Of a DNA stretch of 64,000 nucleotides, positions 8,813 through 19,735 are shown piece by piece. The notes beneath the pieces were generated by a model that was not told the origin of the DNA, made no database searches, and was given only the letters and a program-made list of their open reading frames with translations. The DNA is taken from positions 25,693,413 through 25,757,412 of the forward strand of contig NC_090261.1 of assembly GCF_037325665.1 (NCBI RefSeq), written 5' to 3'. The stretch's first letter is position 1. Each line of letters starts with the position of its first letter. Origin of the DNA: Littorina saxatilis. Its lineage: Eukaryota; Mollusca; Gastropoda; Littorinimorpha; Littorinidae. A program made the translations under genes and the position numbers.

Positions 8813-10972
8813 TCAGGAGGCGCGATGAGGTAGGATCTCGTTCACAGCCACACGAAGACGTCCCCAGAAGGACGTGATGGCATCCCGGTCATCCATCCAC
8901 TGGATGTACGTCGTCGTCTTCAGCACCGCCATCATGGCCGTCGTCAGGTCACGTGAAGGCACGTCATCCAGGCACACGATGATCAGCGCATCATCAAAGT
9001 CCATGACATGAGTCAGGCACAGCGACAGCTCGAACTGACACCACTGACTCTGCACGAAGCTGCTGGAAAACAGCATCATCACTTTCTTGCTTCTCTCCAC
9101 GCAGTCAGCAATGTTGTCCACAATGTTCCTTCCTAAGGTGAAGTCTCGCTGATGCAGACACAGACGCAGACCCAGGTGTTCTTCCAGCTCGGGCATGAGG
9201 TGTTTGCGAACCCAGGGCAGGTCGTCGGAGTCGTGGGACACGAAGATGTCGTAGTCAAAATGACCGGTCTGCAGACGTCGCCTGCTGGCGTCACCATGGC
9301 CACGAAACGCTTCGTACAGCACCAGGCGGAAATGCCAGCGGTAACGAAACACGGTGACGACCACAGTCAGGATCAGAAGCACGAGACTGATAACGACAAT
9401 GATCATGGCAGATGCATCAAACCTCAGCAGGCATGCCTGAGCAACAAGATGGAAGTCCTCTACATGAAGGCCTGGAATGTTGGAGCAATCGTAAGTGCCC
9501 CATGTATGGTCAAAAAGAGACTTGTTCGAGGCCAGCCAATGTTGAAACCAAATCAGATCACAGGAACATGAAAATGGATTTCGATTCAAGTCGACGTACT
9601 CCAGGCGATTTCGAGTAGCTCCACTGAATGTTGTAGGCTTGATCAACGAGATACGGTTTTTGGCCAAGTCCAAGTGTTTCAGACGTGTTAAGTTGTCAAA
9701 CACACCGTCAGGAATCACGGAGATGTAGTTTCTGTTCAGTAAAAGTTTCTCCAGTTTTTGGAACCTGTTAAACAGCTCCGATGAGATGCGTTCAGTTTGG
9801 GTTCTTTCAAGGACAAGCGTCTCGAGGTTTAGCAAATGCCCCGTCAGTCTTAGAAATTTATTATTTTCAACAGGAAAGAAGTTGTGACTAGCTTGAAGTT
9901 CCTTCAACTGAGTAAGATTCGCGAAACTATCATTGTCAACGTTTAAAAGAAAATTTATGTTGTTGAAAGTTAAGTCCAAGATTTTCAGCATGCGGTTATT
10001 GAAGGCGCTTCTTTGAATGCAATGCATACCGTTACTCATCTGCCGCAAGAACAAGATTTCAAGCTGCGGAAACTTGTGGTCGCTAAAACTATCAGTAGTT
10101 AGCCCCGAAATGCGGTTTTTACTTAGTCCCAAGAGCTGCAGCTGTGGAAGACAGACTTCTGTTGGTACTGAACTAATCCGATTTTCTTGCAGGTCGAGTA
10201 CCCTCAAACGTGGAAACAAAGACGTGCCATTCTGACTGCACGTCTTTGGAAAATGATAGAGTGCATTGAATCCCAAGTCTAGTGCAGTCAGTTGCACCGC
10301 ACGACTGACATATGCGTGGGAAATCTCACTGTATGATAACGAAAGATTTGCCAGTCCTGTTAGCGAGGTAAACTGATCCACATCAACAATATCAAGATAA
10401 TTTTTGTCAAGAGCTATATTGGTAAGTCGAGGCAGATCTGCATTGTCAAAAAAGTGGCGTGGTATTGTTCCAAGCCCGCACATCTCCAGGTGCAGGCTCT
10501 GAAGAGACGACACTGAGAGAACATGATGAAGCTGCGTGTAATTCAACGGGTTACCGTTCAGCAGAAGCCGCGACAGCAGAGACAGTTTGCGAAAGGCTCC
10601 TGGACTAATCTTAGTTAAACCATTCTTGCTCAGGTCAAGTTGAGCGATTCTGGTCACGTTGGAGAAAAAGTTGTCACGTGAAATAGATGTCAGGTTGTTG
10701 CCGGTGAAATTCAAGGTCTGGATGCCGTGCGGAAGTTTGGGAATATACTGCAGTCCATCAGAATGCCCAGAGCAGTCAGCTCTTCTCTTTGAGCATAGGC
10801 ACAGATCATCGCCGCAAGGATATGAAAACGTTGCCTTCGCCTTAGCCGTATGATTTATTGCTGCCCTTTTGATTTGGACATGACTGATATGTCCGATGTG
10901 TGCACTCAGAGTAAAACTCACGAAAAGCACCAGCACACTGTGAGATGCCACCCAGTACATGTTCTTTCTCAA
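8813..10972 (-). CDS. Intronless Toll-like receptor (copy B)
   Basis: A 719-codon frame with the same plan as copy A: signal peptide (residues 5-24 after the alternative Met at 5), LRR N-cap CGDDLCLCSK, about 15 LRRs, one LRR C-cap NPFSCSCDLIWFQHW, one membrane span near 522-542 and a TIR domain at 571-715. The first Met (MRKN) extends four residues beyond the Met equivalent to copy A's start; either could be used. The ectodomain is clearly homologous to copy A but diverged, whereas the TIR differs at only a handful of residues. The BB-loop reads RDFTLG, without the proline common in vertebrate TLRs, as in Drosophila Toll. Its 3' flank (block 'cacctgtttg') matches that of copy C, showing tandem duplication. 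Confidence 0.95.
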   Translation of the reverse strand: MRKNMYWVASHSVLVLFVSFTLSAHIGHISHVQIKRAAINHTAKAKATFSYPCGDDLCLCSKRRADCSGHSDGLQYIPKLPHGIQTLNFTGNNLTSISRDNFFSNVTRIAQLDLSKNGLTKISPGAFRKLSLLSRLLLNGNPLNYTQLHHVLSVSSLQSLHLEMCGLGTIPRHFFDNADLPRLTNIALDKNYLDIVDVDQFTSLTGLANLSLSYSEISHAYVSRAVQLTALDLGFNALYHFPKTCSQNGTSLFPRLRVLDLQENRISSVPTEVCLPQLQLLGLSKNRISGLTTDSFSDHKFPQLEILFLRQMSNGMHCIQRSAFNNRMLKILDLTFNNINFLLNVDNDSFANLTQLKELQASHNFFPVENNKFLRLTGHLLNLETLVLERTQTERISSELFNRFQKLEKLLLNRNYISVIPDGVFDNLTRLKHLDLAKNRISLIKPTTFSGATRNRLEYVDLNRNPFSCSCDLIWFQHWLASNKSLFDHTWGTYDCSNIPGLHVEDFHLVAQACLLRFDASAMIIVVISLVLLILTVVVTVFRYRWHFRLVLYEAFRGHGDASRRRLQTGHFDYDIFVSHDSDDLPWVRKHLMPELEEHLGLRLCLHQRDFTLGRNIVDNIADCVERSKKVMMLFSSSFVQSQWCQFELSLCLTHVMDFDDALIIVCLDDVPSRDLTTAMMAVLKTTTYIQWMDDRDAITSFWGRLRVAVNEILPHRAS

Positions 10973-11766
10973 TTTTCAAACGTTACTTTCGCAAGGAAGA
11001 GATCACAAAATGAGGCTTTGAACGGTGTGGTTTCTGAAATAGCAAGTGTAGAAGGTACCTTCCTGTCCCCTGCAAACGATCATGCATACATGTCTGACCA
11101 GGTGTTTACATAGGATACGAGCATCCTTAATCCTCTTGGACACACACCAAGATTCAACAGCCCGACTGGTTTCTGTGCAGAGTGAGGTTATCTTAATGGA
11201 TACATTTCTTAAAAGCTCTCAGTGCCTTTGTAAAAATCAAATCATCAAAAAATTACACTTCCCACACACGACAACCGGGCTGTGTATCTTTTTTATATAC
11301 CTACATGTCCAAGTGGTGGGTTGGTCTTGCAGTCTCATAAAAATAAAAAATAAACCGGTCAGCTCTGAAAGGGTGAGTCGAATCGTTTACACAGGAAGCA
11401 GCGTGCCTTTGAGGTCACACCGTCAGTCTACCGAAGGCGCTCCCATCCGTCGAAATTCAACCTATCTAAATTCGCGCGTTCTCCATCCCAACTGAAAAAT
11501 ATAGACTCCTCTCAACTGGAACACGTCGACCCCACTGACCTACACACTAGAACAGTTCCCCACCCGTGAGTGCTTTCGGGGGAAGTAATGAGTTTATATT
11601 TGCCCGCTTCACTCTTCCTGCTTCCTGCAGAATATTATCTCGTAATCTTTAAACTATGGAAAATTCTCTCGTGATCTTTAAACTATTGAAATGGAACTTC
11701 CTGGCCGAGCCTCAACCGTCAAGCTCCTTTTCCTCCCTCTCTTGCCGTGCGACTGACAAAATACTA

Positions 11767-11991
11767 CAGTCGAGCCTGGCTGGAACGACTGCTCAAGGGA
11801 CCCGCCGAGCAAACTGGTCGTTAAAACCAGGTGGTCGCTACGGAAAGATGAACTATGCAAAGAAAAATATCATTGGGGATCTTTGGCGTGGTCGTTGTAG
11901 GCAGGTGGTTGGTTGATAGGTTGGTTGTTAACGTCCCCACAACGTGGGCACGTGGTCGCTATCGAGCTGGCCTCAAAGGCAGGTTCCACTG
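11767..11991. mobile_element. Pogo/Tc1-like MITE
   Basis: The left end is TA then CAGTCGAGCCTGGCTGGAAC. The right end, read in reverse complement, is TA then CAGTGGAACCTGCCTTTGAG. The 225-bp element is bounded by TA at 11765-11766 and 11992-11993. CAGTCGAACCT-type ends and a TA target are typical of pogo/Tc1 elements. Internal 'ggtggtcgct' and 'gtggtcgctatcgag' are degenerate repeats of the ends. Non-coding. The flanks 10973-11766 and 11994-13160 show no gene; 12537-12553 is a short GT repeat. Confidence 0.6.
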
Positions 11992-13317
11992 TATTGTTAG
12001 CAAACCGTGACTTGAAATAGAGATCACGCAAAGACATGAAATCTTTGTCTGAAAAAAGGAACTGAAACAAGGAACAAGGAACATAACGGACGCATAATTC
12101 AACATTTTGGGTAAGGCCCAACCCGACTGACTTTTTTCTGCCGACCCTGAAACGTTTTCTTTTTTGTAATAATTTGTATTCTTGTTCTTGGGCATTTCAA
12201 CTACAAAACCGCATACAAATCAACAATGTGAACAGCATCACATCAACACCTCTAAAACAATGTTTTTGTTTTGTTTCAACAAGTAAGGAAAATGGACAGA
12301 GACAGCCAGACAAAGATAGAGAAGAGTGAGAGATGGAGAAAACAAAAACAAACATCAAAACTTATTAACTCTTATATTATACAACATATGTACAAACATT
12401 GAATAGGGCCTACTTATAAAACATGCGATATTATTAATATGAAAACAAGGTACATAATAAGCCAACTTTGCCTTAAAGTTAAGTCTTCATTTCGATTGTA
12501 TAGGCCTATGCTTGTCTGAAAATGCGGCTGTCATTTGTGTGTGTGTGTGTGTGATGTTTTGCTAATAAAACAATGAAATGTAAAATGTGATGAGCATAAA
12601 CAAATTTCTGAATCTCGAATGATGCCAGTTCTTCTGATAAATGTACATTTGAAGCAAAATCACATTCAAACTTCTAAACCTCTGGCCAAAACTTATCAAC
12701 GTATATTTACAGCGCCAAAATATGTTCAATACTACCCTAAGTTTCTGCAGAAAAGGAACAGTATTCAGATGCCAGAATATTTATCTTCTTCAATGTAACG
12801 TTTGTTCCTTGATTTCGCTATATTTTTCGAACCAGAAACCATTTATTTTACCATCTTTTATCTTGTGTATTTTCAACCTCAACATTTTCTCATTGATATC
12901 AGAATTTAATTTCGAAGACTTTTTTCTCTCTAATAATTTGGTTCAAAATGTTCAGTACCAGTGATAGCAGATAACTTTTTTTTGCGCCTTTCTCTACAGA
13001 ACATATTATTTGGCTTAGTCTGGAAATATTCGTTTCAGTTGTGTTAAAGAGCTGTCTCTAATCGCCTCAAGAGCTACACAGTACGGGTGTGGGGGAGGGG
13101 GTTGTAATTGTATCACCTTACACCAGGAATAACCATACAGTTAGTGTTTGAGCGCCTATATAGTTGGTCAAATTTGAAGCGGTTGTGTTTGGGTATCAGT
13201 GTTTTGACATTGTGATTTTTCCTTCAAGCTCATCCGCAGCACTCTTTATTTTGATTTTCGTTTTACGTTTCGCCCCTGAGAGGAGCCCGCATTTCACATG
13301 CTGTTGCTATGGGAACC

Positions 13318-13640
13318 CCAAAGCTGACTTTTTACCCGGTAGATTTACCGGTTTCCTTCCACAATGTGCCGGGTATTTCTGTATTTGATTGGCTCTCTTG
13401 ACAATACCGGTATGAATGGGTATGGAACGCCAAAACTGACTTTTTACCCGGTAGAATCTACCGGTATCATTTCTCAATCTACCGATTATTTCTGTATTTT
13501 ATTGGCTCTCTTGACAATACCGGTCCAAAACTGACTTTTTACCCGGTAACATCTATCAATATCATTTCGCAATCTGCCAGGTATTTCTGCATACGACTTG
13601 CTCTCTTGGCAATGACGGTGTAAGTTGGTATGGAACGCCC
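13318..13640. repeat. Three-unit tandem repeat with internal ACCGGTA palindromes
   Basis: Units of about 95-112 bp start near 13318, 13430 and 13525. Each contains 'ctgactttttacccggta', a 'ctaccggtatcatttc'-like segment, 'tatttctgtattt', and 'ggctctcttgacaat' followed by 'accggt'. A fourth partial start is at 13637. The units differ by point changes and small indels. No coding frame is supported. Confidence 0.75.
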
Positions 13641-13796
13641 AAACTGACGTGGAACAACCGAATGACCGAACCTATTAGTTACAAGCAGAACAAGCGAAGG
13701 GAAGACCACTACTGGGAACATATAGTCCCCTCTCCCACCCACCCACCCCTTCCAAACACAAAAGACACCGATGAGAACAAAAACCTACCCTAAACA

Positions 13797-13912
13797 ATAA
13801 AAACAAAGAGACAGAGACAGAGAGAAAGAGACAGAGACAAAGACAGAGAGAGAAAGAGACAAAGACAGAGAGAGAAAGAGAGACAGACAAACAGAGACAC
13901 ACACACAAAACT
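13797..13912. repeat. GA/GACA-rich low-complexity tract
   Basis: Repeated agagacagagacaaag-type sequence that yields poly-Ser/Leu frames on the minus strand, which are artefacts. A further CA-rich tract lies at 14124-14190, just 3' of receptor copy C. Confidence 0.9.
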
Positions 13913-14255
13913 TTGTAGACAAACGAATGGCGTAAAGAGGAAAAAAGAAAGAAAAAGAACGAAACAGAAAGGAAGAAAAAGAGATTATATTAAAACTACA
14001 ACATATGCAGCAAATCAAGGAGTGTTAAAAATGAATTTGGCGTAGAAAAAAGATATACATGTAAAACACTCGCGCAAAATTATATAAGGAAATCACGAGC
14101 ACGAATTTGAAGCCAGTTCACTTACACACACACACTGACACACACACACACTGACACACATACACACTGACACACATACACACCGACATACGCTAGACTT
14201 TCACTGACACCATTGCCTGACAAAACAACCTGTTTGTAAGAACGGCAGACAGCAG

Positions 14256-16403
14256 TCAGGGATTGTGGTGAGAAATGATCTCGTTCAGAGCCACACGAAG
14301 ACGTCCCCAGAAGGACGTCATTGCATGCTCGTCATCCATCCACTGGATGTACGTCGTCGTCTTCAGCACCGCCATCATGGCCGCCGTCAGGTCACGTGAC
14401 GGCACGTCATCCAGACACACGATGATCAGCGCATCATCATAGTCCAATACGTGAGTCAAGCACAGCGACAGCTCGAACTGACACCACTGACTCTGCACGA
14501 AGCTGCTGGAAAACAGCATCATCACTTTCTTGCTTCTCTCAACGCAGTCAGCGATGTTGTCCACAATGTTCCTTCCCAAGGTGAAGTCTCGCTGATGAAG
14601 ACACAGGCGCAGACCCAGGCGTTCTTCCAGCTCAGGCATGAGGTGACGACGAACCCAGGGCAGGTCGTCAGAGTCGTGGGACACGAAGATGTCGTAGTCA
14701 AAGTGACCGGTCTGCAGACGTCGCTTTCTGGCGTCACCATGGCCACTAAACGCTTCGTACAGCACCAGGCGGAAATGCCAGCGGTAACGAAACACGGTGA
14801 CGATCATAGTCATTGTCAGAAGCACGAGACTGACGACAACAACGATCATGACGGACGCCCCGTGGCTTAACAGACAGGCTTGTTCATCGACAAAGAACTG
14901 TTGGACTGCTAGTCCAGGGATGTTGAAACAGCGATAGGGTCCCCATGATCCATTGAACAAAGTACGGGTAGTAATTAACCAGTTTTGAAACCACAGCAGC
15001 TCACATGAACAGAGGAATGGGTTCCCGCTTAGGTCCAGCATGGTAAGTCTATGCTTTCGGGTAACTGGACTAAACAACCGTGCTGACACCACGGATATCT
15101 GGTTATTGCTGAGGACAAGGTGTTTCAGCTTCCCAAGGCCATCAAACGCCCCATCGGGAATCGCTGATAACCTGTTACGGTCCAGGGACAACGTCTCCAG
15201 TTGTGGAAATCCTGATAACATGTGCTGGGTGATGTACATCAGTTCGCAGTCCTCCATAAAGAGTTTTTTCATCCGATTCAAATGGCCGAACAGCTCCAAA
15301 AAGCGGTCTTCTGTGACGCGTAAGAAATTGTGACTGAGTTGCAGCTCTATGAGATGTGGACAGTTTGCAAAACTACCGGTATCGATAGATTCGAGACTAA
15401 AGTCAATACTATTGTAAGACAGGGAAATTCGCTCAAGCAACGGATTGCTGAATGCGTCTTTGGGCAGAGTGTCGATGTGGTCGTTCAAAGCATACAGATA
15501 CAGCTCAATCAGTTTTGGAAACTTGTCTCCTCCGAAGGCATTCGCCGGTAAAATGAAGATAATGTTCTCACTGAGTAGTAGGACTTTCAGACTGGGCAAG
15601 CAAACCTGTCCTATTGACGAGATCAAGTTCTTCCTCAGCAGTAAGTGTGTCATTTTGGGGAACAGCGAGGAATTCCCGGCGTAACATGTAATGGGGAAGT
15701 CGAACAGTCCGTTTGAGTTCAAGTTGATCGTCTCCAGTTCGCTGACCAAATCCACGTGAAGGTGTGAGATTTTGTTGGCAGCTAAACCCAGCTCTCTCAA
15801 GCTTTTCAGGTGCTGGAAGGTGCTAAGACTGGTATCGCCGATGTAATTGTCGTAGAGAATGAGGCTTTTGAGTCGCTGCAAAGTGGTGCTGCCAAAATAG
15901 CCAGGTGGAACTGCATCCAGGTCACAACGCCTCAGGGACAGGCTGGTAAGAGTGGGGACGGTCAGAACTGGTGAAACAGTCGCCCAGGTCATGTTGTTGA
16001 AGTCCATGTAGAGCTCGTTTAGTCGTCCGAGATGTTGGAACGCTCCCGGCCTTATGTAACTCACTTCGTTTCTGTACAACGTCAGGTATGTGATGTTGGT
16101 GACATTCTGGAAAAAGTCGTCTCGAAAGATGCCTTTGAGATGGTTTGAGCTGAAATTCAATCGGGTGATATCATGCGGAAGTTGTGGTATATATTGAAGG
16201 CCTCGAGCGTGGCGAGAACAGTCAGCGTTTTCATGGTAGCATGAACACAGGTTTTCTCCACAATGTGTTCCGTTCGGCCCCTCCACCCTGTCTTCCAGAT
16301 CCTCTGGAGCTCGAAGTGACGTCACAAAATCTGTGACGTATGGGTTGGTAACTCTTGCAGCCATTAAGATTGAGACCAACATTAAAATGCGTGCATGGGT
16401 CAT
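14256..16403 (-). CDS. Intronless Toll-like receptor (copy C)
   Basis: A 715-codon frame: signal peptide at 1-20, LRR N-cap CGENLCSCYHENADC, about 15 LRRs, single LRR C-cap NPFLCSCELLWFQNW, one membrane span near 518-538 (MIVVVVSLVLLTMTMIVTVF) and a TIR domain at 567-711. The ectodomain is the most diverged of the three and has a longer spacer before the N-cap, yet the TIR and the linker RYRWHFRLVLYEAF are almost identical to copies A and B. The same ligand-sensing and MyD88-type adaptor roles are expected from the family. A CArG-rich mobile element begins about 257 bp upstream of the start codon. Confidence 0.95.
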   Translation of the reverse strand: MTHARILMLVSILMAARVTNPYVTDFVTSLRAPEDLEDRVEGPNGTHCGENLCSCYHENADCSRHARGLQYIPQLPHDITRLNFSSNHLKGIFRDDFFQNVTNITYLTLYRNEVSYIRPGAFQHLGRLNELYMDFNNMTWATVSPVLTVPTLTSLSLRRCDLDAVPPGYFGSTTLQRLKSLILYDNYIGDTSLSTFQHLKSLRELGLAANKISHLHVDLVSELETINLNSNGLFDFPITCYAGNSSLFPKMTHLLLRKNLISSIGQVCLPSLKVLLLSENIIFILPANAFGGDKFPKLIELYLYALNDHIDTLPKDAFSNPLLERISLSYNSIDFSLESIDTGSFANCPHLIELQLSHNFLRVTEDRFLELFGHLNRMKKLFMEDCELMYITQHMLSGFPQLETLSLDRNRLSAIPDGAFDGLGKLKHLVLSNNQISVVSARLFSPVTRKHRLTMLDLSGNPFLCSCELLWFQNWLITTRTLFNGSWGPYRCFNIPGLAVQQFFVDEQACLLSHGASVMIVVVVSLVLLTMTMIVTVFRYRWHFRLVLYEAFSGHGDARKRRLQTGHFDYDIFVSHDSDDLPWVRRHLMPELEERLGLRLCLHQRDFTLGRNIVDNIADCVERSKKVMMLFSSSFVQSQWCQFELSLCLTHVLDYDDALIIVCLDDVPSRDLTAAMMAVLKTTTYIQWMDDEHAMTSFWGRLRVALNEIISHHNP

Positions 16404-16659
16404 GACTGTCGGGTCGTTTCAAACCGCTTTATTATGCAGATGATTTCCTGCTTTGAAAATAGAATGAAGTCCGGGTCTGCTAGACAGACTTCGTCAGTCT
16501 TTCGAAGATGGTTGAAAACCGTCGTGTCCCAGTCAGTCTCACTTCTCTTTCTGAAAATGGTGAAATAACACTAGTTTGTATTGTCATTAAAAGTATCGCA
16601 ACATAATGCCCAATGAATGAAAAACTATCATGAAAATGGTTGAAACTATTCTCGAGTTA

Positions 16660-17597
16660 GGGGAAGGGCTCCTAATATGGACCACTTTTTGTTTCATGCT
16701 AATAACTAGCTTGTTTTCTTGCGAAGAAGTTTCATTTTGTGTTTGGTAGTCCTTCTCTCTTAAGTGAACCGTTAGGCCTAATTAGAGTGAAATAGCTTTG
16801 ATAGACATTCAGCAAAAATTAAATAGAGAAAAAATCACAAAGGGTCCATATTAGGCGCCCAGGCTCCTAATATGGACCAGTGAAGCGGCCTTCACGAATC
16901 ACTGTCAAAAGCCCCCTATACTTCAAAATAACATGATACAACTTATTGTGCATGTCAGACTAATTCAAATATGCTTTTGATTTATCTGTTTCGGGTTGAT
17001 GAGAGCATTATTTGAAGCACACCAGGAAACTAAAGAAGCATATCAAAAACAGAGTAAAAATAAGTGAAATTATCAACTTCCGCAAAAAGAAGACAATTTG
17101 ATATATTTTTTTGAAAGCTCGAGGGCTAGTTATAGGTTATTTTCAGCAAGCTTCTTAATGAATTAATGAAAATAGCCTTTAGCTTTTATTTTCTTCGATT
17201 TGTTGAAGGTGGTCCATATTAGGGGACTCACACATACTTTGAGATTTTGCTATTATTTTTTGTTTGCAGTAGAAACTCGGGGTCAAAACTGCTAAAATGT
17301 AACAAATACGGTCTTAGCTGTCATATAATTATAGCAATTTGTGTGTGATAAAAGCTTTGGCTGTGGACAGAAACGAGTCCGTTTTAGGCGTCAAAGTTAG
17401 AGTGAACGCTGCCAAAAGTGAAAAAAAAGCCTAACGGTTTTAAGGTTTGTGTTTCTGCAACTGTTTTGACATGCGCAAGTTATCCAGAAAGGGTGAATAC
17501 AGCGAATGAAATTGTTTTTAGCGCTCTAGCGCCGTTAGTTTGTCTGATCAAGAGGTGGTCCATATTAGGAGCCGGTCCATATTAGGAGCCCTTCCGC
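16660..17597. mobile_element. TA-flanked MITE carrying CArG boxes (copy 1)
   Basis: A 938-bp element with inverted ends: GGGGAAGGGCTCCTAATATGG on the left, its complement 'ccatattaggagcccttcc' plus GC on the right, and TA on both sides (16658-16659, 17598-17599). Perfect CCATATTAGG or its complement lies at 16671, 16846, 16866, 17214, 17560 and 17577. This is the SRF-binding CArG core, the same ten bases as the c-fos serum response element. No transposase frame was seen. The second copy at 17936-19735 is in opposite orientation. Family: probably Tc1/mariner-like by its TA target. Confidence 0.8.
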
Positions 17598-17935
17598 TAT
17601 GTTCATTTATGATTATATGATTGGAAATTGCCTTATAATGGAAACAAATTTAACCAATTTATTTTGAGTGAACACTCACCTTATCCCATCCACAATACTC
17701 CGGACTAAAGCATTCCTACAAGAAAGCTAACAAGATACCAATGTTCGTTGTCAACGCAGCGGTGTCTTTTGGAAACCGGTTGTGAACACGAACCTCCTAT
17801 TCGTGGCATTGAGAAAAACATGTTTACGTCATGCTAAAATCAGAGCTTGCTAGTTGTGCGCGGTATGTGCAGATTAAGAGTATACATGCATCTTAAACAC
17901 AGCAGCACATTGCAACAGCCATGCACTTTTAACTA
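17598..17935. other. Unique spacer between inverted CArG-element copies
   Basis: About 338 bp of non-repetitive sequence. No gene or motif was identified. Confidence 0.5.
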
Positions 17936-18170
17936 GGGGAAGGGCTCCTAATATGGACCGGCTCCTAATATGGACCACCTCCTGTTCTGACAAACTAACG
18001 GCGCTAGAGCGCTCAAAAAAAATTTATTCGCTGGATAACTTGCACATGTCAAAACAGTTGCAGAAACACAAATCTCAAAACCGTTGGGCTATTTCTCCTT
18101 TTTATATTTAGTCAAGTTTTGACTAAATATTTTAACATCGAGGGGGAATCGAAACGAGGGTCGTGGTGTA

Positions 18171-18218
<48 letters not shown>

Positions 18219-19735
18219 GATTCAGACTAAACTACTGGACCGATCTTTATGAAATTTGACATGAAAGTTCCTGGGTATGAAATCCCCGAACGTTTTTTTC
18301 ATTTTTTTGATAAATGTCTTTGATGACGTCATATCCGGCTTTTCGTGAAAGTTGAGGCGGCACTGCCACGCCCTCATTTTTCAACCAAATTGGTTGACAT
18401 TTTGGTCAAGTAATCTTCGACGAAGCCCGGACTTCGGTATTGCATTTCAGCTTGGTGGCTTAAAAATTAATTAATGACTTTGGTCATTAAAAATCTGAAA
18501 ATTTAAAAAAATAAAAATAAAATTTATAAAACGATTCAAGTTTACGTTCATCTTATTCTCCATCATTTTCTGATTCCAAAAACATATAAATATGTTATAT
18601 TTGGATTAAAAGCAAGCTCTGAAAATTAAATATATAAAAAATATTATCAAAATTAAATTGTCGAAATCAATTTAAAAACACTTTCATCTTATTCCTTGTC
18701 GGTTCCTGATTCCAAAAACATATAGATATGATATGTTTGGATTCAAAACACGCTCAGAAAGTTAAAACAAAGAGAGGTACAGAAAAGCGTGCTATCCTTC
18801 TTAGCGCAACTACTACCCCGCTCTTCTTGTCAATTTCACTGCCTTTGCCATGAGCGGTGGACTGACGATGCTACGAGTATACGGTCTTGCTGAAAAATGG
18901 CATTGCGTTCAGTTTCATTCTGTGAGTTCGACAGCTACTTGACTAAATATTGTATTTTCGCCTTACGCGACTTGTTTCACTTTTGGCAGGGTTCACTCTA
19001 AATTTTCCGCCTAAAACGGACTCGTTTCTGTCCACAGCCAAAGCTTTTATCACACAAAAATTGCTATACATGACAGCTAAGACCGTATTTGTTACATTTT
19101 AGCAGTGTTGACCCCGAGTTTCTACTGCAAACAAAAAATAATAGCAAAATCTCAAAGTATGTGCGAGTCCCCTAATATGGACCACCTTCAACAAATCGAA
19201 GAAAATAAAAGCTAAAGGCTATTTTCATTAATTCATTAAGAAGCTTGCTGGAAATAACCTATAACTAGCCCTCGAGATTAAAAAGAAATATGACAAAAAG
19301 TCTTCTTTTCGTGGAAGTTGATAATTTCACTTATTTTCACTCTGTTTTTGATAAGCTTCTTTAGTTTCCTGGTGTGCTTCAAATAATGCTCTCATCAACC
19401 CGAAACAGATACATCTAAAGCATATTTTAATTAGTCTGACTTGTAAACTAAGTTGTATCATGTTATTTTGAAGTATAGGGGGCTTTTTACAGTGATTCGT
19501 GAAGGCCGCTTCACTGGTCCATATTAGGCGCCCGGGCTCCTAATATAAACCATTTGTGATTTTTTTCTGTATTTAATTTTTGCTGAATGTCTATCAAAGC
19601 TATTTCACTCTAATTAGGCCTAACGGTTAACCTAAGAGAAAAGGACTACCAAACACAAAATAAAACTTCTTCGCAAGAAAACAAGCTAGTTATCAGCATG
19701 AAACAAAAAGTGGTCCATATTAGGAGCCCTTCCCC
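17936..19735. mobile_element. CArG-box MITE (copy 2), inverted and interrupted
   Basis: Same family as 16660-17597, in opposite orientation. The left end is 'ggggaagggctcctaatatg' after TA (17934-17935) and the right end is 'ccatattaggagcccttccc' plus C before TA. Perfect CArG boxes lie at 17947, 17964, 19171, 19519 and 19715; a sixth near 19541 has decayed. The element is interrupted at about 18097-18974 by a different repeat. Without that insertion it would be about 920 bp, close to copy 1. Confidence 0.8.
18097..18974 (+). repeat. Hairpin-ended 0.9-kb dispersed repeat, copy 1
   Basis: The 5' end contains the palindrome TTTAGTCAAGTTTTGACTAA, followed by 'catcgagggggaatcg', a GT microsatellite (18173-18212), 'gatgacgtcatatccgg', 'cagcttggtggcttaaaaat' and a 3' end TTCGCCTTACGCGACTTG. 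Just inside the 3' end, 'acttgactaaatatt' is an inverted match to the 5' end. The repeat is nested in CArG element copy 2. Other copies: 29205-30062 (minus), 31401-31913 (plus, truncated), 63070-63845 (plus, 5' truncated), and a diverged minus copy at 31920-32405. No protein. The 3' hairpin TCGC/GCGA is reminiscent of Helitrons but lacks a standard CTRR end; classification is open. Confidence 0.75.

Noticed and set aside
9152-9618. Open frames antisense to receptor TIR domains (also 5471-5710 and 14451-14870)
   Set aside because: They mirror the conserved TIR coding sequence on the opposite strand and recur in each copy for that reason.
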